DNA of 64,000 nucleotides, from contig JANWVC010000008.1 of assembly GCA_025057755.1 (NCBI GenBank), positions 224,724-288,723 on the forward strand, in the 5' to 3' direction. The notes under the pieces were generated by a model. That model had not been told where the DNA came from. It saw only the letters and a program-made list of their open reading frames with translations, and did no database searches. Shown here piece after piece: positions 1 through 11,400 of this stretch (positions within the stretch are counted from its first letter, which is position 1; each line of letters starts with the position of its first letter). The translations under genes were made by a program, and so were the position numbers. Origin of the DNA: Limisphaera sp. Lineage in GTDB: Bacteria; Verrucomicrobiota; Verrucomicrobiia; Limisphaerales; Limisphaeraceae.

Positions 1-588
1 ATTTGGTGGGCCGACTGGAGCATGGACGGCACCCTTTTGGGGCAGGGTCGGGATATATACACGCGCACGAATTGTGACGTGACCAGCTTAAGCCCACCGC
101 CGGTACTTTGGCTCACGAACGCGCAAATCATTCTGGGATTACTCTCAACCCCTCGCTACATTTACTTACCGGATGCCCTGCAGACCGCAGCCTACCGTAG
201 TAACTATGTGGTAGCTTACGTGCGGGCTATGAATGGACCTGCAGTGGACAAGTTCCCGCAGCGGGATCCTGCGGTTCAGGAATTGGCGTTCCGTTACCGG
301 TTGGTGTCTGAAATCGTGCCGTTCCGCGAATGGGATACAAATTGGGTGGCTTTCTATGCGCCCGGCCTCGATCCGGCCGAGGTGGCTCAGCGCTCGAATT
401 ATTGGTGGGTGGCTCGAAATCTCCATGCAAATCTGCATGAGATTCGGTTGCTGTTCCGATGGCCGCTCAGGCCCAACGGAGACGTCGGCAACGGTCGCAT
501 GGTCTTGCGCGGGACAATCTCCGGCGCGCGCTCGAATTGGGGACCGTTGTACTATTACCAACTGGGCACGCTCGCAAGGCATCCATGA
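1..588 (+). CDS. Pseudopilin-like cassette protein, 5' partial
   Basis: The reading frame is open from base 1, so the start lies outside the window; about 195 C-terminal residues are present. The visible part has no catalytic motif and is rich in Asn, Arg and aromatic residues, like the periplasmic part of minor pseudopilins. It ends in an ATGA overlap with the next gene, which has a prepilin signal, so the two are translationally coupled. In Verrucomicrobia, four-gene sets of prepilin-like proteins are known as Verru_Chthon cassettes A-D; position just before a C-like and an A-like gene would fit type B or D. The family call is inference from context because the N-terminus is missing. Confidence 0.6.
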   Translation: MWWADWSMDGTLLGQGRDIYTRTNCDVTSLSPPPVLWLTNAQIILGLLSTPRYIYLPDALQTAAYRSNYVVAYVRAMNGPAVDKFPQRDPAVQELAFRYRLVSEIVPFREWDTNWVAFYAPGLDPAEVAQRSNYWWVARNLHANLHEIRLLFRWPLRPNGDVGNGRMVLRGTISGARSNWGPLYYYQLGTLARHP

Positions 589-1469
589 TGGCAGTCCCGC
601 TGCAACGACAAAACGACCCGGTTTGCGGACCGAGGCCTCATTTGAGAGCAGGATTCTCCTTGGTGGAGATCCTCGTGGTCGCTGGGTTGTTGTCTGTCAT
701 TGTCCTGGGATTGGTGGCAATGTTCAGCCAGACGCAGCGAGCTTTCCGGGCCGGGCTCACCCAAACTGATGTCCTCGAGGCCGGACGGCTGGTAAATGAT
801 ATGTTGCGACAGGAGCTTGTGTGTGCGGCGCCCACTCGGCAGTCGGGAGTGGTCAACTTCTATGCCGAGATTCCGCCCCCCCTTCTCTATCAGCCTTTGT
901 ATCAAGCGCTGTCAGTGAATCAGCAGCGGACCAATGTCCTTATGGACCTATTCTTTCTCACGCTGGAAAATCAGCGTTGGACGGCCATTGGTTATCGCGT
1001 GGCGAATCCGGAGGCAGGTGGCGGAGTGCTGTACCGATATGTGGCGACAAACCTGCTTCCGGAAGAGTTACGGCCCCAGTTGGTGCGGTTCATCACAACA
1101 CCAGTCACCCATCTGAATCGGGTGGCAGACGGTGTGATTCATTTCCGGGTGCGTGCCTTTGACACGAACGGTTTGTGGATCCGCGCCGACCTGCCGGGAA
1201 ACATTAACCGGCACAAGTCGGACATTCGCCTTTCCAGCGTGGTGCCAGGCGAAGTGGGCCTGTACGCTTTCAAATCGAACGCCATTCCGGCTGCGGTGGA
1301 GGTTGAATTGGGTGTGGTGGAACGCCGAACTTGGGAACGCGCGGCGTCTATCCCGGTGGCAACTGCGCGGCGAGCGTTTTTGGAGCAGCAAGCGGGACGC
1401 ACGCATCTGTTCCGGCAATGGGTGAATCTGCCCATGGTTGACCCCACGGCATACCGAGGAGCTCCATGA
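585..1469 (+). CDS. Prepilin-type pseudopilin (Verru_Chthon cassette C-like / PulJ-like)
   Basis: A 294-residue protein. Start 585 is chosen because its ATG overlaps the upstream TGA and places the prepilin signal near the N-terminus: a basic leader ending Arg-Ala-Gly, then FSLVEILVVAGLLSV with Glu at position 5 of the mature form, followed by a hydrophobic helix of about 20 residues. The remainder is a soluble periplasmic domain. Length and organisation match minor pseudopilins of the PulJ/GspJ type and cassette protein C. It probably assembles into a type II secretion or type IV pilus-like filament in the inner membrane after cleavage by a prepilin peptidase. It overlaps the next gene by ATGA. 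Confidence is high for a pseudopilin, moderate for the cassette name. Confidence 0.82.
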   Translation: MMAVPLQRQNDPVCGPRPHLRAGFSLVEILVVAGLLSVIVLGLVAMFSQTQRAFRAGLTQTDVLEAGRLVNDMLRQELVCAAPTRQSGVVNFYAEIPPPLLYQPLYQALSVNQQRTNVLMDLFFLTLENQRWTAIGYRVANPEAGGGVLYRYVATNLLPEELRPQLVRFITTPVTHLNRVADGVIHFRVRAFDTNGLWIRADLPGNINRHKSDIRLSSVVPGEVGLYAFKSNAIPAAVEVELGVVERRTWERAASIPVATARRAFLEQQAGRTHLFRQWVNLPMVDPTAYRGAP

Positions 1470-4400
1470 ACAGTTGTGGGTTTAAATCACCAACCACCGG
1501 TTGTGCGCGCGAGGATTTTCGCGGCGATCGAGCGAAAAGCCCAGCGTCGCCTCGCCACGTCCGCTGTAGAGGGGTGGCCCTGGTGGTAACGGTCATTTTG
1601 ATTTCGGTCATCACGTTTTTGACGGTGGCCTTCCTGGTCTTGACCCGGCGCGAAAAAGGTGCGGTCACCACAGCCGTGCATCTCGTAACGGCGCGGCAGG
1701 CGGCCGAAGCGGGTCTGCAACGGGCCCAGGCTGAGCTGTTGGCCCCGATTTTGGCTTTTACCAACACGCTGGCCTACGAGTTGCGGGTCTCCACCAATTA
1801 TATCAACTCACACGGTTTTAATCCGTCGCAAAGGACAGGGCCCTTGACGCCCGCGCAACGACATTGGGCGACGAACGTCAGTTATCAATACCGGGACGGG
1901 CGCCCTCTAAATGTGGATGATTACCGACAAAATCTGGCCAATTTGTGGTATTTCCCGCGTCCGCCGGTCTTCGTGACCAACACGGATGGTTCGGTGGATT
2001 TTCGGTTTTATCTGGATCTGAACCGGAACGGGCAGTACGACACGAACGGCTGGCTGCCGGTGATCATGCCTTCGGGTCGGTATTTGGCGCGAGACGGCAC
2101 GGAAACCAGCAGCCTGACAAACGCAGTGATGCAGTTCATGGTGGGAGACCCCGAATGGGTGGGCATCTTAGAGCGACCGGATCAGCCGCACTCGCCCACC
2201 AACCGCTTTGTCGCCCGTTACGCGTGGCTGGCCATTCCAGCGAGCAAGACCCTCGATCTGAATGCCATTCATAACCAAGCCAAAATGCTCAATCCTCGCT
2301 GGGACGGATTTGTGCGGAACATGGGGGTGGCCCCGTTTGAACTGAACCTGGCCGCATTTCTGGCAGATTTGAACACGAACTTGTGGAATCTCGGAGCGTT
2401 CCCCGGGTTGGAACCCCCTTATTTGCCTTCCGTGCCGTACGGATATAACACGAATTTGACGCAACCCAGTCGCGGCACGGCCTTCGAAGATGCGGTGAGT
2501 TTGTTGAATTACCGCTATGCTCAGAGTTACAATAATTTGTTTACCCCCCAACAACTTTTTGGCGCGGCCGGCGCCGCAGTGTTCGCCACCAACCGGATTG
2601 ACGACTGCCTGAACGGACCGCTATTGACGGGCCTGTTTCTGCCGCTCGTGGACAATGATGCATTGCGGATCGGATTCGCGTGGCCCGGGTCTCGGAATCC
2701 GGAGGCCTTTTTCAACACGCAAGATTTGTTTGATCGGTCCAAGACCCTGCCGGGCCTGTCAGGTGTTGCCGGCCTCACGGACCGCTTGCTGCAGGCAGGG
2801 GGGAAAACGAACAGCTACGATCGGTACACCTTTTATCGGTTGTTAGCCCAGTTAGGCACTGATTCCGAGTCGACGCCTCCGGAGCGAATGCATTTGAACT
2901 TTGATAACCTGACGATGCGCAATCCCGTAACGGGCGTGCTCAGTCCGACGAACTTTTATCCGTGGCAACCGCTGCGCTTTTTTACAAACGCCGCCGACCG
3001 GTTGTTACAGGCCTACACGGCAGAATGGTTGCGTTCGGCACCGGCCGAATACGTTTTAACCTACGGGACCAACCGGCCTTTTGGCGTGACCAACATTCCG
3101 GTGTGGATCAGCAATCGCTTTGTGTACACCCCGGCTGTGCATCGGCTTTTGCAGTTGGCGGCGAATTTGTATGACGCGCGCAACACGAACCGATGGCCAT
3201 CGGTCTTTCGGCCTGTGTTCAGCCGGCAGGGGCCGGATGTGTTCATCAGTGGATATGAAGAGGTACATGGGGATCCGACACCAGCGCTGTCCGAGCCAAT
3301 TGAAGCTACCGAGGTGCCACAGGGCTTTGGCCAGCGAGTCAATGTGTACGGCGTGCCCTGGGTGGTGGGCGTCAAGTCCGGGTTGCCGAACTTCAATGAG
3401 TTCGCCATGCAGACCGTTTTCGATGTGACGCGCAAGGTCAAAATTCGGAAGCCCTCGTTAAACGCACGACCGGACCAGTTTCAGACGAATCAGCTTTACA
3501 TCATCAGCTTGACCAACGTGCTGGCCGCCGAGTTCTGGAACTCATACCGGATGGACTACACCAATCCGATTTTGGTGCGCGTCACCGGGGACGTCACCAT
3601 GGTGCTGACGAACGAGCACGGCCTGATGCGCCTGCGGGGTGGACCCGTTTTGAGCAACACGGTTCGATTTGCCGGAATCACCAATTTGATCCGTTGGCCC
3701 GGTTATCGGACACTGCAAAGTGTTGATCCCGCCTCATTTGTGATTCCTGTGTATACAAACGTGACCTTTGTGCCGCCTGCGATTTGGCTTCAAAATTCGG
3801 CCGAATTAAACACCAATTTGCTCGCGTTTCCGGACCTGGCAGGATTCCCGGTGCCTCGATTTGGCCTGGTCGTGCGGACCCGTTTGCGCGCGGTTTTGCA
3901 GTTAAACGGTGCATCGGGTCCGATTCTGGATTATGTGCAACTGAACGGATTGGATGAATTCCGCGACCTGGCTATGGAATTCAGTCGAACGCGCACGGAC
4001 GATCCCAACGGGCTAGCCTGGGGATTGCTATGGGACACAAACCGGATCGGGGGCACCACGGTCAACCATGTTACCCGGGGCATCGTTTATCAGATTCGAA
4101 TCTCATTGGGAGACTATGGCGCGAACGCTGTGGATTGGACCAGTTATGGTCTGCCGCCGGGCATGAGTAAAGACTGGGAAATTGATGCATTCCGGGTCTT
4201 TTTGGGTTTGTCACCATTGCGCTTTGGCAATCTGGTCAATACGAATCTGGAGCATCAGGTGCCGTTCACACCGTCCCGCCGGATTTCCCGTCACCACACA
4301 TGGCAAGCCAACGATCCGCTGGTCCACTATTTAGCCTCAGACCTTCGTTATTGGCCGGCGGAGGAAGAGTTGCGCGATGAATCCGTCAAACCGGGTGTGC

Positions 4401-5413
4401 CGGTGCAGTTGTTGGAAAACATAGGCCGACTGAACAAGCGGTTCCGACCATGGGGCGGCAACCCGTTGGAAAGCACTGACCCTCGGGCTTTTGATATGGC
4501 GATCAAAGATCCCGGGGTTCGCGCCTCCGATGACTGGGCGTTTCCGACCAACCTTTTCCCAAATGTCGGATGGATGGGCCGTGTGCATCGAGGGACGCCC
4601 TGGCAGACGGTTTACTTGAAAGCGACCCATGTTGCAGCGGACGGCGAGGGGCGTGCGTATTGGAGCCGTGACTGGACGGGCAATACGAATTTATTTGACG
4701 CCCTCAACGCGGCTCCCGCACAGGATCGGCTGTTGTTTGACCTGTTTACCACGGATTACGATGAAATTTCCTCCCGGGGGCGTCTCTCGGTTAATCAAAC
4801 CAATCTGGCGGCTTGGTCTGCCGTATTCAGTGGAGTACTCGCGCTGACAAACGCCCTGCCCGATACAGAGGTTCGGCTCCGCTGGTTGCGGGATCCTCAA
4901 CGTGCCTGGCTGACAGAGCATTACCAGTCGATTCCGATCCCGCCCGCCGGCATCTATGATCCGTTCAACACCAATCTGTGGCCGCCCGTGGTTCGATTGG
5001 TAGATGGCATTAACCGGGCGCGGATGAATACTAATTTGTTTCCGCGCCGGATGTTCGAGCGCGCGGGCGATATCATGGCTGCGCCGGAATTGACCGAACT
5101 GTCGCCATTTCTGAACCGGTCCGCTATCCAGGTCCAATACGGCCTCACAGATCCTGCCGTGGAACGCCTCCCGGAGCAGGTGCTCGGGTTACTCAAGCAC
5201 GAATCGGATCGCCTGCGCTTCGTCATTTACGCTTACGGCCAGGCGTTGCGGCCAGCGCCGAACTCTTTGATCCGGAGTGGACCATTCCTTGGCATGTTCG
5301 AAAACTACGAGATCACCGCTGAGAGCGCTTTGCGGGCGGTCGTCCGGGTCGAGCATGGCTTGGATCAACCCCGCATATTGGTGGAGCGGTATAACTGGCT
5401 GGGACCCGATTGA
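1466..5413 (+). CDS. Giant PilX/GspK-like protein (Verru_Chthon cassette A-like)
   Basis: A 1315-residue protein. After about 35 basic and polar residues comes one hydrophobic helix (GVALVVTVILISVITFLTVA), then a segment with AEAGLQRAQAEL, the pattern seen after the membrane helix in PilX/GspK-type minor pilins. The remaining ~1200 residues are exported, very rich in Asn, Thr, Tyr and Trp, and show no enzyme motif. Size and position after a C-like pseudopilin match cassette protein A of Verrucomicrobia. It starts inside the previous stop (ATGA), so the three genes form one operon. The likely role is an adapter or tip subunit of a pilus-like or secretion filament; no specific ligand can be read from the sequence. 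Confidence 0.78.
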   Translation: MNSCGFKSPTTGCAREDFRGDRAKSPASPRHVRCRGVALVVTVILISVITFLTVAFLVLTRREKGAVTTAVHLVTARQAAEAGLQRAQAELLAPILAFTNTLAYELRVSTNYINSHGFNPSQRTGPLTPAQRHWATNVSYQYRDGRPLNVDDYRQNLANLWYFPRPPVFVTNTDGSVDFRFYLDLNRNGQYDTNGWLPVIMPSGRYLARDGTETSSLTNAVMQFMVGDPEWVGILERPDQPHSPTNRFVARYAWLAIPASKTLDLNAIHNQAKMLNPRWDGFVRNMGVAPFELNLAAFLADLNTNLWNLGAFPGLEPPYLPSVPYGYNTNLTQPSRGTAFEDAVSLLNYRYAQSYNNLFTPQQLFGAAGAAVFATNRIDDCLNGPLLTGLFLPLVDNDALRIGFAWPGSRNPEAFFNTQDLFDRSKTLPGLSGVAGLTDRLLQAGGKTNSYDRYTFYRLLAQLGTDSESTPPERMHLNFDNLTMRNPVTGVLSPTNFYPWQPLRFFTNAADRLLQAYTAEWLRSAPAEYVLTYGTNRPFGVTNIPVWISNRFVYTPAVHRLLQLAANLYDARNTNRWPSVFRPVFSRQGPDVFISGYEEVHGDPTPALSEPIEATEVPQGFGQRVNVYGVPWVVGVKSGLPNFNEFAMQTVFDVTRKVKIRKPSLNARPDQFQTNQLYIISLTNVLAAEFWNSYRMDYTNPILVRVTGDVTMVLTNEHGLMRLRGGPVLSNTVRFAGITNLIRWPGYRTLQSVDPASFVIPVYTNVTFVPPAIWLQNSAELNTNLLAFPDLAGFPVPRFGLVVRTRLRAVLQLNGASGPILDYVQLNGLDEFRDLAMEFSRTRTDDPNGLAWGLLWDTNRIGGTTVNHVTRGIVYQIRISLGDYGANAVDWTSYGLPPGMSKDWEIDAFRVFLGLSPLRFGNLVNTNLEHQVPFTPSRRISRHHTWQANDPLVHYLASDLRYWPAEEELRDESVKPGVPVQLLENIGRLNKRFRPWGGNPLESTDPRAFDMAIKDPGVRASDDWAFPTNLFPNVGWMGRVHRGTPWQTVYLKATHVAADGEGRAYWSRDWTGNTNLFDALNAAPAQDRLLFDLFTTDYDEISSRGRLSVNQTNLAAWSAVFSGVLALTNALPDTEVRLRWLRDPQRAWLTEHYQSIPIPPAGIYDPFNTNLWPPVVRLVDGINRARMNTNLFPRRMFERAGDIMAAPELTELSPFLNRSAIQVQYGLTDPAVERLPEQVLGLLKHESDRLRFVIYAYGQALRPAPNSLIRSGPFLGMFENYEITAESALRAVVRVEHGLDQPRILVERYNWLGPD

Positions 5414-5484
5414 TGGCAACGGGGTAAAGGCAATGGTGACTTGCAATCAGTGCCGGCTGTGGGAGTTTAGTGTAAGTTTGGGAC

Positions 5485-5490
5485 AAGGAG
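5485..5490 (+). promoter_or_regulatory. Ribosome binding site of the giant subtilase
   Basis: AAGGAG lies 7 bases before the ATG at 5498. It is a good Shine-Dalgarno match and fixes the start of the 2439-residue protease gene, which begins 84 bases after the pseudopilin operon and so may be co-transcribed with it. Confidence 0.75.
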
Positions 5491-5497
5491 TGAATAT

Positions 5498-8400
5498 ATG
5501 CCCAAGCGACCGTCTCACTGGTTATTGATCAGCCTGGTTCTTTTCAGTCTCTCTGCGTGGTTGTGGCACTGGGCGGAGCGACGCCAGACCGCGCAGCGGA
5601 AAGCGGCCGCGTCGTTCGGTCATCCAATCCTGCAACCGTTGATGACGAACGTGGCGCTGGACATTACTCCCCGAAGCCTGCGCGTAGCGCTGGGCGACCG
5701 GTTTAGACAGGAGAGCTGGAGAACCAATGGGATGGGACCCGGCTTAGCGGGGCTGCGTTTGACCAATGCGGCCCATACGGCCGAGCAGTGGCTGCGATTA
5801 CGAACGGCTCTCTTGTTGGAAAACGCCTGGATCGACACGGCCGCCGGTGCACCGGCAAGCCCGCCACCTCACCTTCGAGGCTTGGATGACCCTGGCGCCT
5901 ATCTGGTGCAGCATCGCGGTGTAGATGCGGCACATATCATGCGCGTGTTCCAAACGCTCGGAGTAAAGCCAGTGTCATACGTGCCCAATAATGCCTATCT
6001 CGTTCGAGGGGATCGCACGGTGGCGGCGCGACTTGCCTCTCATCCTGATATACAGGCGGTCCTGCCTTATGAGCCTTATTATAAGTTACGAGGCGAGTTG
6101 TTGGCACGCGCCGTCGCCGGTGCGCCCTTGGGCTTGGGCGACCAAGTGTATGTGGCACTCTTTGCGGATGCAGCCGATGAGGTGCGCGCAGCTTTGCAGC
6201 GGATCGGAGCGAAAGTATGGGCGGAGGAACCTTCGCCCTTTGGGCCGGTCCTGACAGTGGAGCCTCCCCCAGAACGATGGCTGGAGTTAGCAGTATGGCC
6301 GGGCGTTCAGTTGATGGAGATCGCCACAGACCGGGTGCCCGCTAATGACTTGGGGCGGGTCCGTATGGGTGTTTCGCCTACGCCGGTTTCTCCAGACAAT
6401 TACCTGGGTCTTACTGGCTCGAATGTTCTGATTAATGTCAATGATTCGGGCGTGGATGCTTCCCATCCCGACTTGCAGGGGCGGATGTCGGGGGCCACAG
6501 CGGAGGCATTGACCGACACTAACGGCCATGGCACGCACGTGGTCGGAACCATTGCGGGCAATGGTCTGATGTCTCCTACGGTGTTCCATGCCAGCGGGTC
6601 ACCGATGCCGGCCGTAGCTGGACAGTTCCGCGGCATGGCACCGGGAGTGCGTGTTTATGTGCAGAGCGTGGGCTTGGCGAATCGGCCAGGACAAGCCGAC
6701 GCCCGTGCGCTGGTCCCAGATGCCGTGCTTCAGGAGCGGGCGGCCCAAACCAATGCATTGATTTCCAACAACAGTTGGCATTACGCGGGCAACACTGGCT
6801 ACGACCTGGCCGCCGCCCGGTACGACGCGGCAACCCGGGACGCCCTGCCCGGCGAACCTGGTTCGCAACCCCTGTTGTTTGTTTTTGCTGCGGGAAATTA
6901 TGGTGCGGGCAATGGGTCGGGTTTGGGTGGAACAGCCGACAGCATTCGCTCGCCTGGCACTGCTAAGAACGTCATCACCGTAGGATCGCTAGAGCAGCCA
7001 CGACAGATTACGAATGAAGTGACTATCTGTCGTCAGACTGATACGGGCACAAATGTGATCCAGAGTTGTTCCACCAATGCGATTTGGAGGGATGAGACTG
7101 ATAGTGATGACCAGGTGGCAGCCGTTTCAAGCCGGGGCAACACGGGCATTGGTGTGGAGGGCGAGTTTGGTCGGTTCAAGCCGGATGTGGTGGCTCCCGG
7201 ACAATGGGTGGTTTCGACTCGTTCACAGCACTGGGATGAACAGAGTTATTATAATCCTACGAATACTTACATAGACGATTTTGCTGGATTGATCATCCCT
7301 CGGGGTGCCATCAACCGTTATTCGGTGTTCGTTCCATACAACGCGGTTCGGCTGGACATTGAGTTGCGTCCGCATCGAGATTCACCGGTTCCATTTCCGA
7401 ATTTGCCCATTTTCGTGCGTGCCGGGGATTTTCCTGGCCCGGCGGACGTGGCTGGCACGAATCGGGTCTCCATTCCGTCGGATGTCATGCCCGCATTGTC
7501 GCCGCGCGATATCAGCTGGAACGTCGGTGTCGGCAACCCCACGGCGAGAGACGTGACGCTGAACCTGCGGATCCGTTTGTACACCACCAACGACACGGGG
7601 AACGAGTTGGAAGTGCGTCGGCAACTAAATGAGGGATTAGGCCCATGGTACCGATACGAGAGCGGGAGCAGTATGGCGGCAGCGCATGTGGCCGGCACGC
7701 TGGCCCTGATCCAAGAGTTCTTTGCGCGTTACGGGATGAAGCCCAGTCCGGCGTTGATGAAGGCCCTTCTCATCAATGGAGCCCGGTCGGTCAACGCAAT
7801 GTACGACTTTGAGGTCCCAACCTTGCACAATTACCAGGGTTGGGGTCTGGTGCGCCTGCCTACTGTCCTGCCACCCGCGCTGACCAATGGATTGCCTCCT
7901 CGGGGGGGGCCCATAATGTTTTACGATCAGAGTGTGACCAATGCGCTAGTGACTGGTGACCGGCACGTGCGGCAATTGACCCTTCGAGAGGAGGCTCGGG
8001 CCCTGCCATTGCGTGTGACGCTGGTTTGGACGGACCCGCCTGCCAACCCGGCCGTGGGCGTCAAATTGGTGAACGACTTGGATCTGGTCGTGACAAACTT
8101 GGATACAGGCCAGGTTTACTTCGGCAATGACATTCCCGGGGGTAGCGATTTTACCCAGCCTTGGCGTACCAACGAGTTGCCCCGAATGGATATGGTGAAC
8201 AATGTGGAGAACGTGTTCCTTGCCCCTCCCTTGGGCACCAATTACACCATCACCGTGATTGGCCGAAGGATTCATGTCAATGCTCTCACAGCCCATACGA
8301 ACCACATCGCCCAGGATTACGCTCTGGTTGTTTCCTGTGGGGATGGTGATTTGCCAAATGCGTTTACCATATCCGAGCCAGTGCGATCCGGCTCGGCGGT

Positions 8401-11400
8401 CACAAGTTTGCGACAGACCACGAATACATTTTCTTCGGAACGCACACCGGGTTATGCGGGCATTCTGTTGCTGGGTGAGCGAGCGGGTGCCAATCCAGCG
8501 CTGTTGGGTTTGACCAATGGATTGGCCTCCCAGTGGCGATTCTATGTTTTGACCAACACTCATAATTATACAAACGCAGCATTTATCACCTTTTTGCCTC
8601 ACACCTTGTCGGTCTCCCGCATGGGCGTTCTTGAGGAGTCCGGGTCAAACGCGACGCGGCTGGAAGCAGACATTGATCTATACGTTTCTCGAAATCCGGC
8701 GCTAACCAATCTGGATCCCATAGCCGTGGCCACCGCGGATCGTTCCCGTGGGCGCGGTGGCACGGAACTAATCGTCTATTCGAATGCGGCGCCGGGAGCG
8801 GTGTATTACGTGGGCGTGAAGGCTGAGGATCAGATGGCCGCTGATTACGGTTTCCTGGGGATCTTCAGTTTATTGCCCTTCAGCACATTGGAGGACGGCA
8901 ACCAAATCGTACGGGGTTTCCCCGTGCCGGCGGTCATTCCAGACGGTTCGCCGGCGGCACCGGGCGTTGCATGGATCTTTGGCGTGGCTACATGGCCGAT
9001 GCAAGTGCGTCGGGTGGTGGTTACCAACGGGCTGACGCATCAAAACTTCGGCGATCTAGTTGTGAGTCTTACGCATAACAACATCTTTGCTGTCTTGCGG
9101 AATCACACGTACCCGTCAATTCCACCGCCTCTCTCGGCATGGACGGTCTATGAAGATCACGGGGAGGGCGATGTGTCTGGAGCTCAGCGATCAGATGGAC
9201 CAGGCTCCCTTCGAGATTTCACTGGTGAAGAGGCCGCGGGACTATGGGTTTTGCAGGCCTTGGACGACGCGCTGACCCAAACAGGCCGGGTGGACCATTT
9301 CTCGCTGCGCATTGAGCCCCAGTTATTGGACCAAACAAACACATGGCGCGGCATTGAGCCTTTTTCCTTCAGATATGAAGTTGTGGATGTCCCGGAAGAC
9401 GGCACGAATCTCACCATTTGTGTGGTCACGACGAATGCACCTGTAGAGCTTTATTTGCGGTATGGGGACTTTCCGACGCGGACGCAGTATGATTACTTCC
9501 GATTAATCTCGGTCCCGGGAGCATGTCTGGGAGTGGACCGAAGCATGACGCCGCCGTTGCGGGCGGGCCGGTATTATCTGGGCGTTTATAATCCACATCC
9601 TTTTCGTGTATATGTTCAGATTGTGGCTCGAGTGGATCGCGATCTATTGGGGATTCGGCCAGTGTTGATTACCTCGAATCTTGAGCAAGAACTGTTGGAC
9701 GACGCTGTTAACTATGCCGAAATGACCGTGACCAATCGTGGCCGGATTGCCTCCCTTGAGGTGGGAGTCAGGATCGATCATCCGCGGGTTTCCGATTTGG
9801 CGATTACTTTGGTCAGTCCCCGAGGCACGCGAGTTCTGTTGAGCGAGGCGCGGGGATGGACCAGTACGGCCGGGATGGGATCCAGTTATTGGATCACCAA
9901 CATAGTGCCTGTGGAGTATAGTGGAGGACCGGAGGCAGTCACGAATGTTGTGGATGTAGGGATCAATGAGGGTAGCGTGCATATCGAATACAACTTTTAT
10001 GGGCTACGGGATCGGTTAAAGGTTTACTATGAAGGAGTATTGTTAGCAGACACGGGCCTGACAAATGGGGCAGGTGTTCTGAATATCTCGTTCGGTCCTG
10101 GCCGTTCCACGGCTTTGACGATCACAGTGAATGAGGGAGGGAATCCGGAACCGTGGACGGAATGGTGGTATCGGCTGACCTCGGTGCGCGAAGTGCATAA
10201 CTACCTGATCTTTACGGAAAATACGAGTCTGGCGGCTGCGCCCATCAAGTTTTTGAGCCCTCCGTTTGCGCCGCCGACGAATCGCACCGTGTCCTTATTG
10301 AGCAGCTTTGAGACGGTGCCGGAGGGCTGGTACGAACCGGGCTCGGTGGTGGAAGGCTGGACAATCGGAGGCAGCGGACCTGTGCAAGTGGTGAATCATG
10401 CAGCGTGGACGCATACAGGTGTCAAGTTTCTGAGTTTGGGACGTGGCAGTTTGAGGCAGGATCTGGCGACCGTTCCGGGGCGGAATTACTTGCTTCAGTT
10501 TGTCTCGCGAGCCGCGGTTCCTTTGCAAGGGATGATTAGTTGGTGGCCGGGAGAGGGGAATGCCCAGGACGTAGTCAGTGGTTATAACGGTTTTTACCGC
10601 GGCGCTGCTGGCACCAGGTTCACCAACGGTGTTGTCGGAACTGCATTTGGATTCGACGGCATTGCAGATGCCATTCAGGTTCCCAATCAGACCGCTTTTC
10701 AGGTCACCACGGGGATGACAGCTGAAGCGTGGGTGTATCCCACGGCTTATGGAGCCATGCGTGACATTCTCACGCGTTGGGGCGGTGAGGGATTGAACGA
10801 TCGGACTTTTCGTCTGTCTCTGGATTCTATCGGGCGGCCCCATTTCGCAGTCAGCTTTGACGGTTCAGAATGCATATATCCATGCAGCGTCTATGCCGTG
10901 GATCCGATCCCCTTGCGGACGTGGAGCCATGTTGCCGGGACGTATGACGGTGAGTCCATACGTTTGTATGTGAACGGGGTATTGGTGTCGGAGGTCTTTC
11001 AACCCGGTCACCTCTGGCGCGGTTCGACAGATTTGGTGATTGGAGGCCAAGTAAGCTTGGGCACGTTGTTCTTCCCGTTCGCTGGCTTGATTGATGAACC
11101 GGCGCTTTATGGACGGGCTCTCGGGGCAGAAGAGATCCGATGGATTTATGAGGCCGGCAGCCGGGGCAAGTGTGGCTTGGCGACGCCGCCCATTGCTTGC
11201 GGTTTTTCCTCGTTGGTTCGATTGTCGGTGGATGGTGCGATCACCAATCTGATTTGGAATACTGCTACTAATTGGATGACCAACACGGTTTCGTTTACAG
11301 CCCACCACCCGAGGACGACTGTGGTTTTGGAGCCCGGTTTAACGGGTTCACAGATATGGTTGGATACGTTTGTGCTGACGGAGTTTCCAAGTCCTTTGTA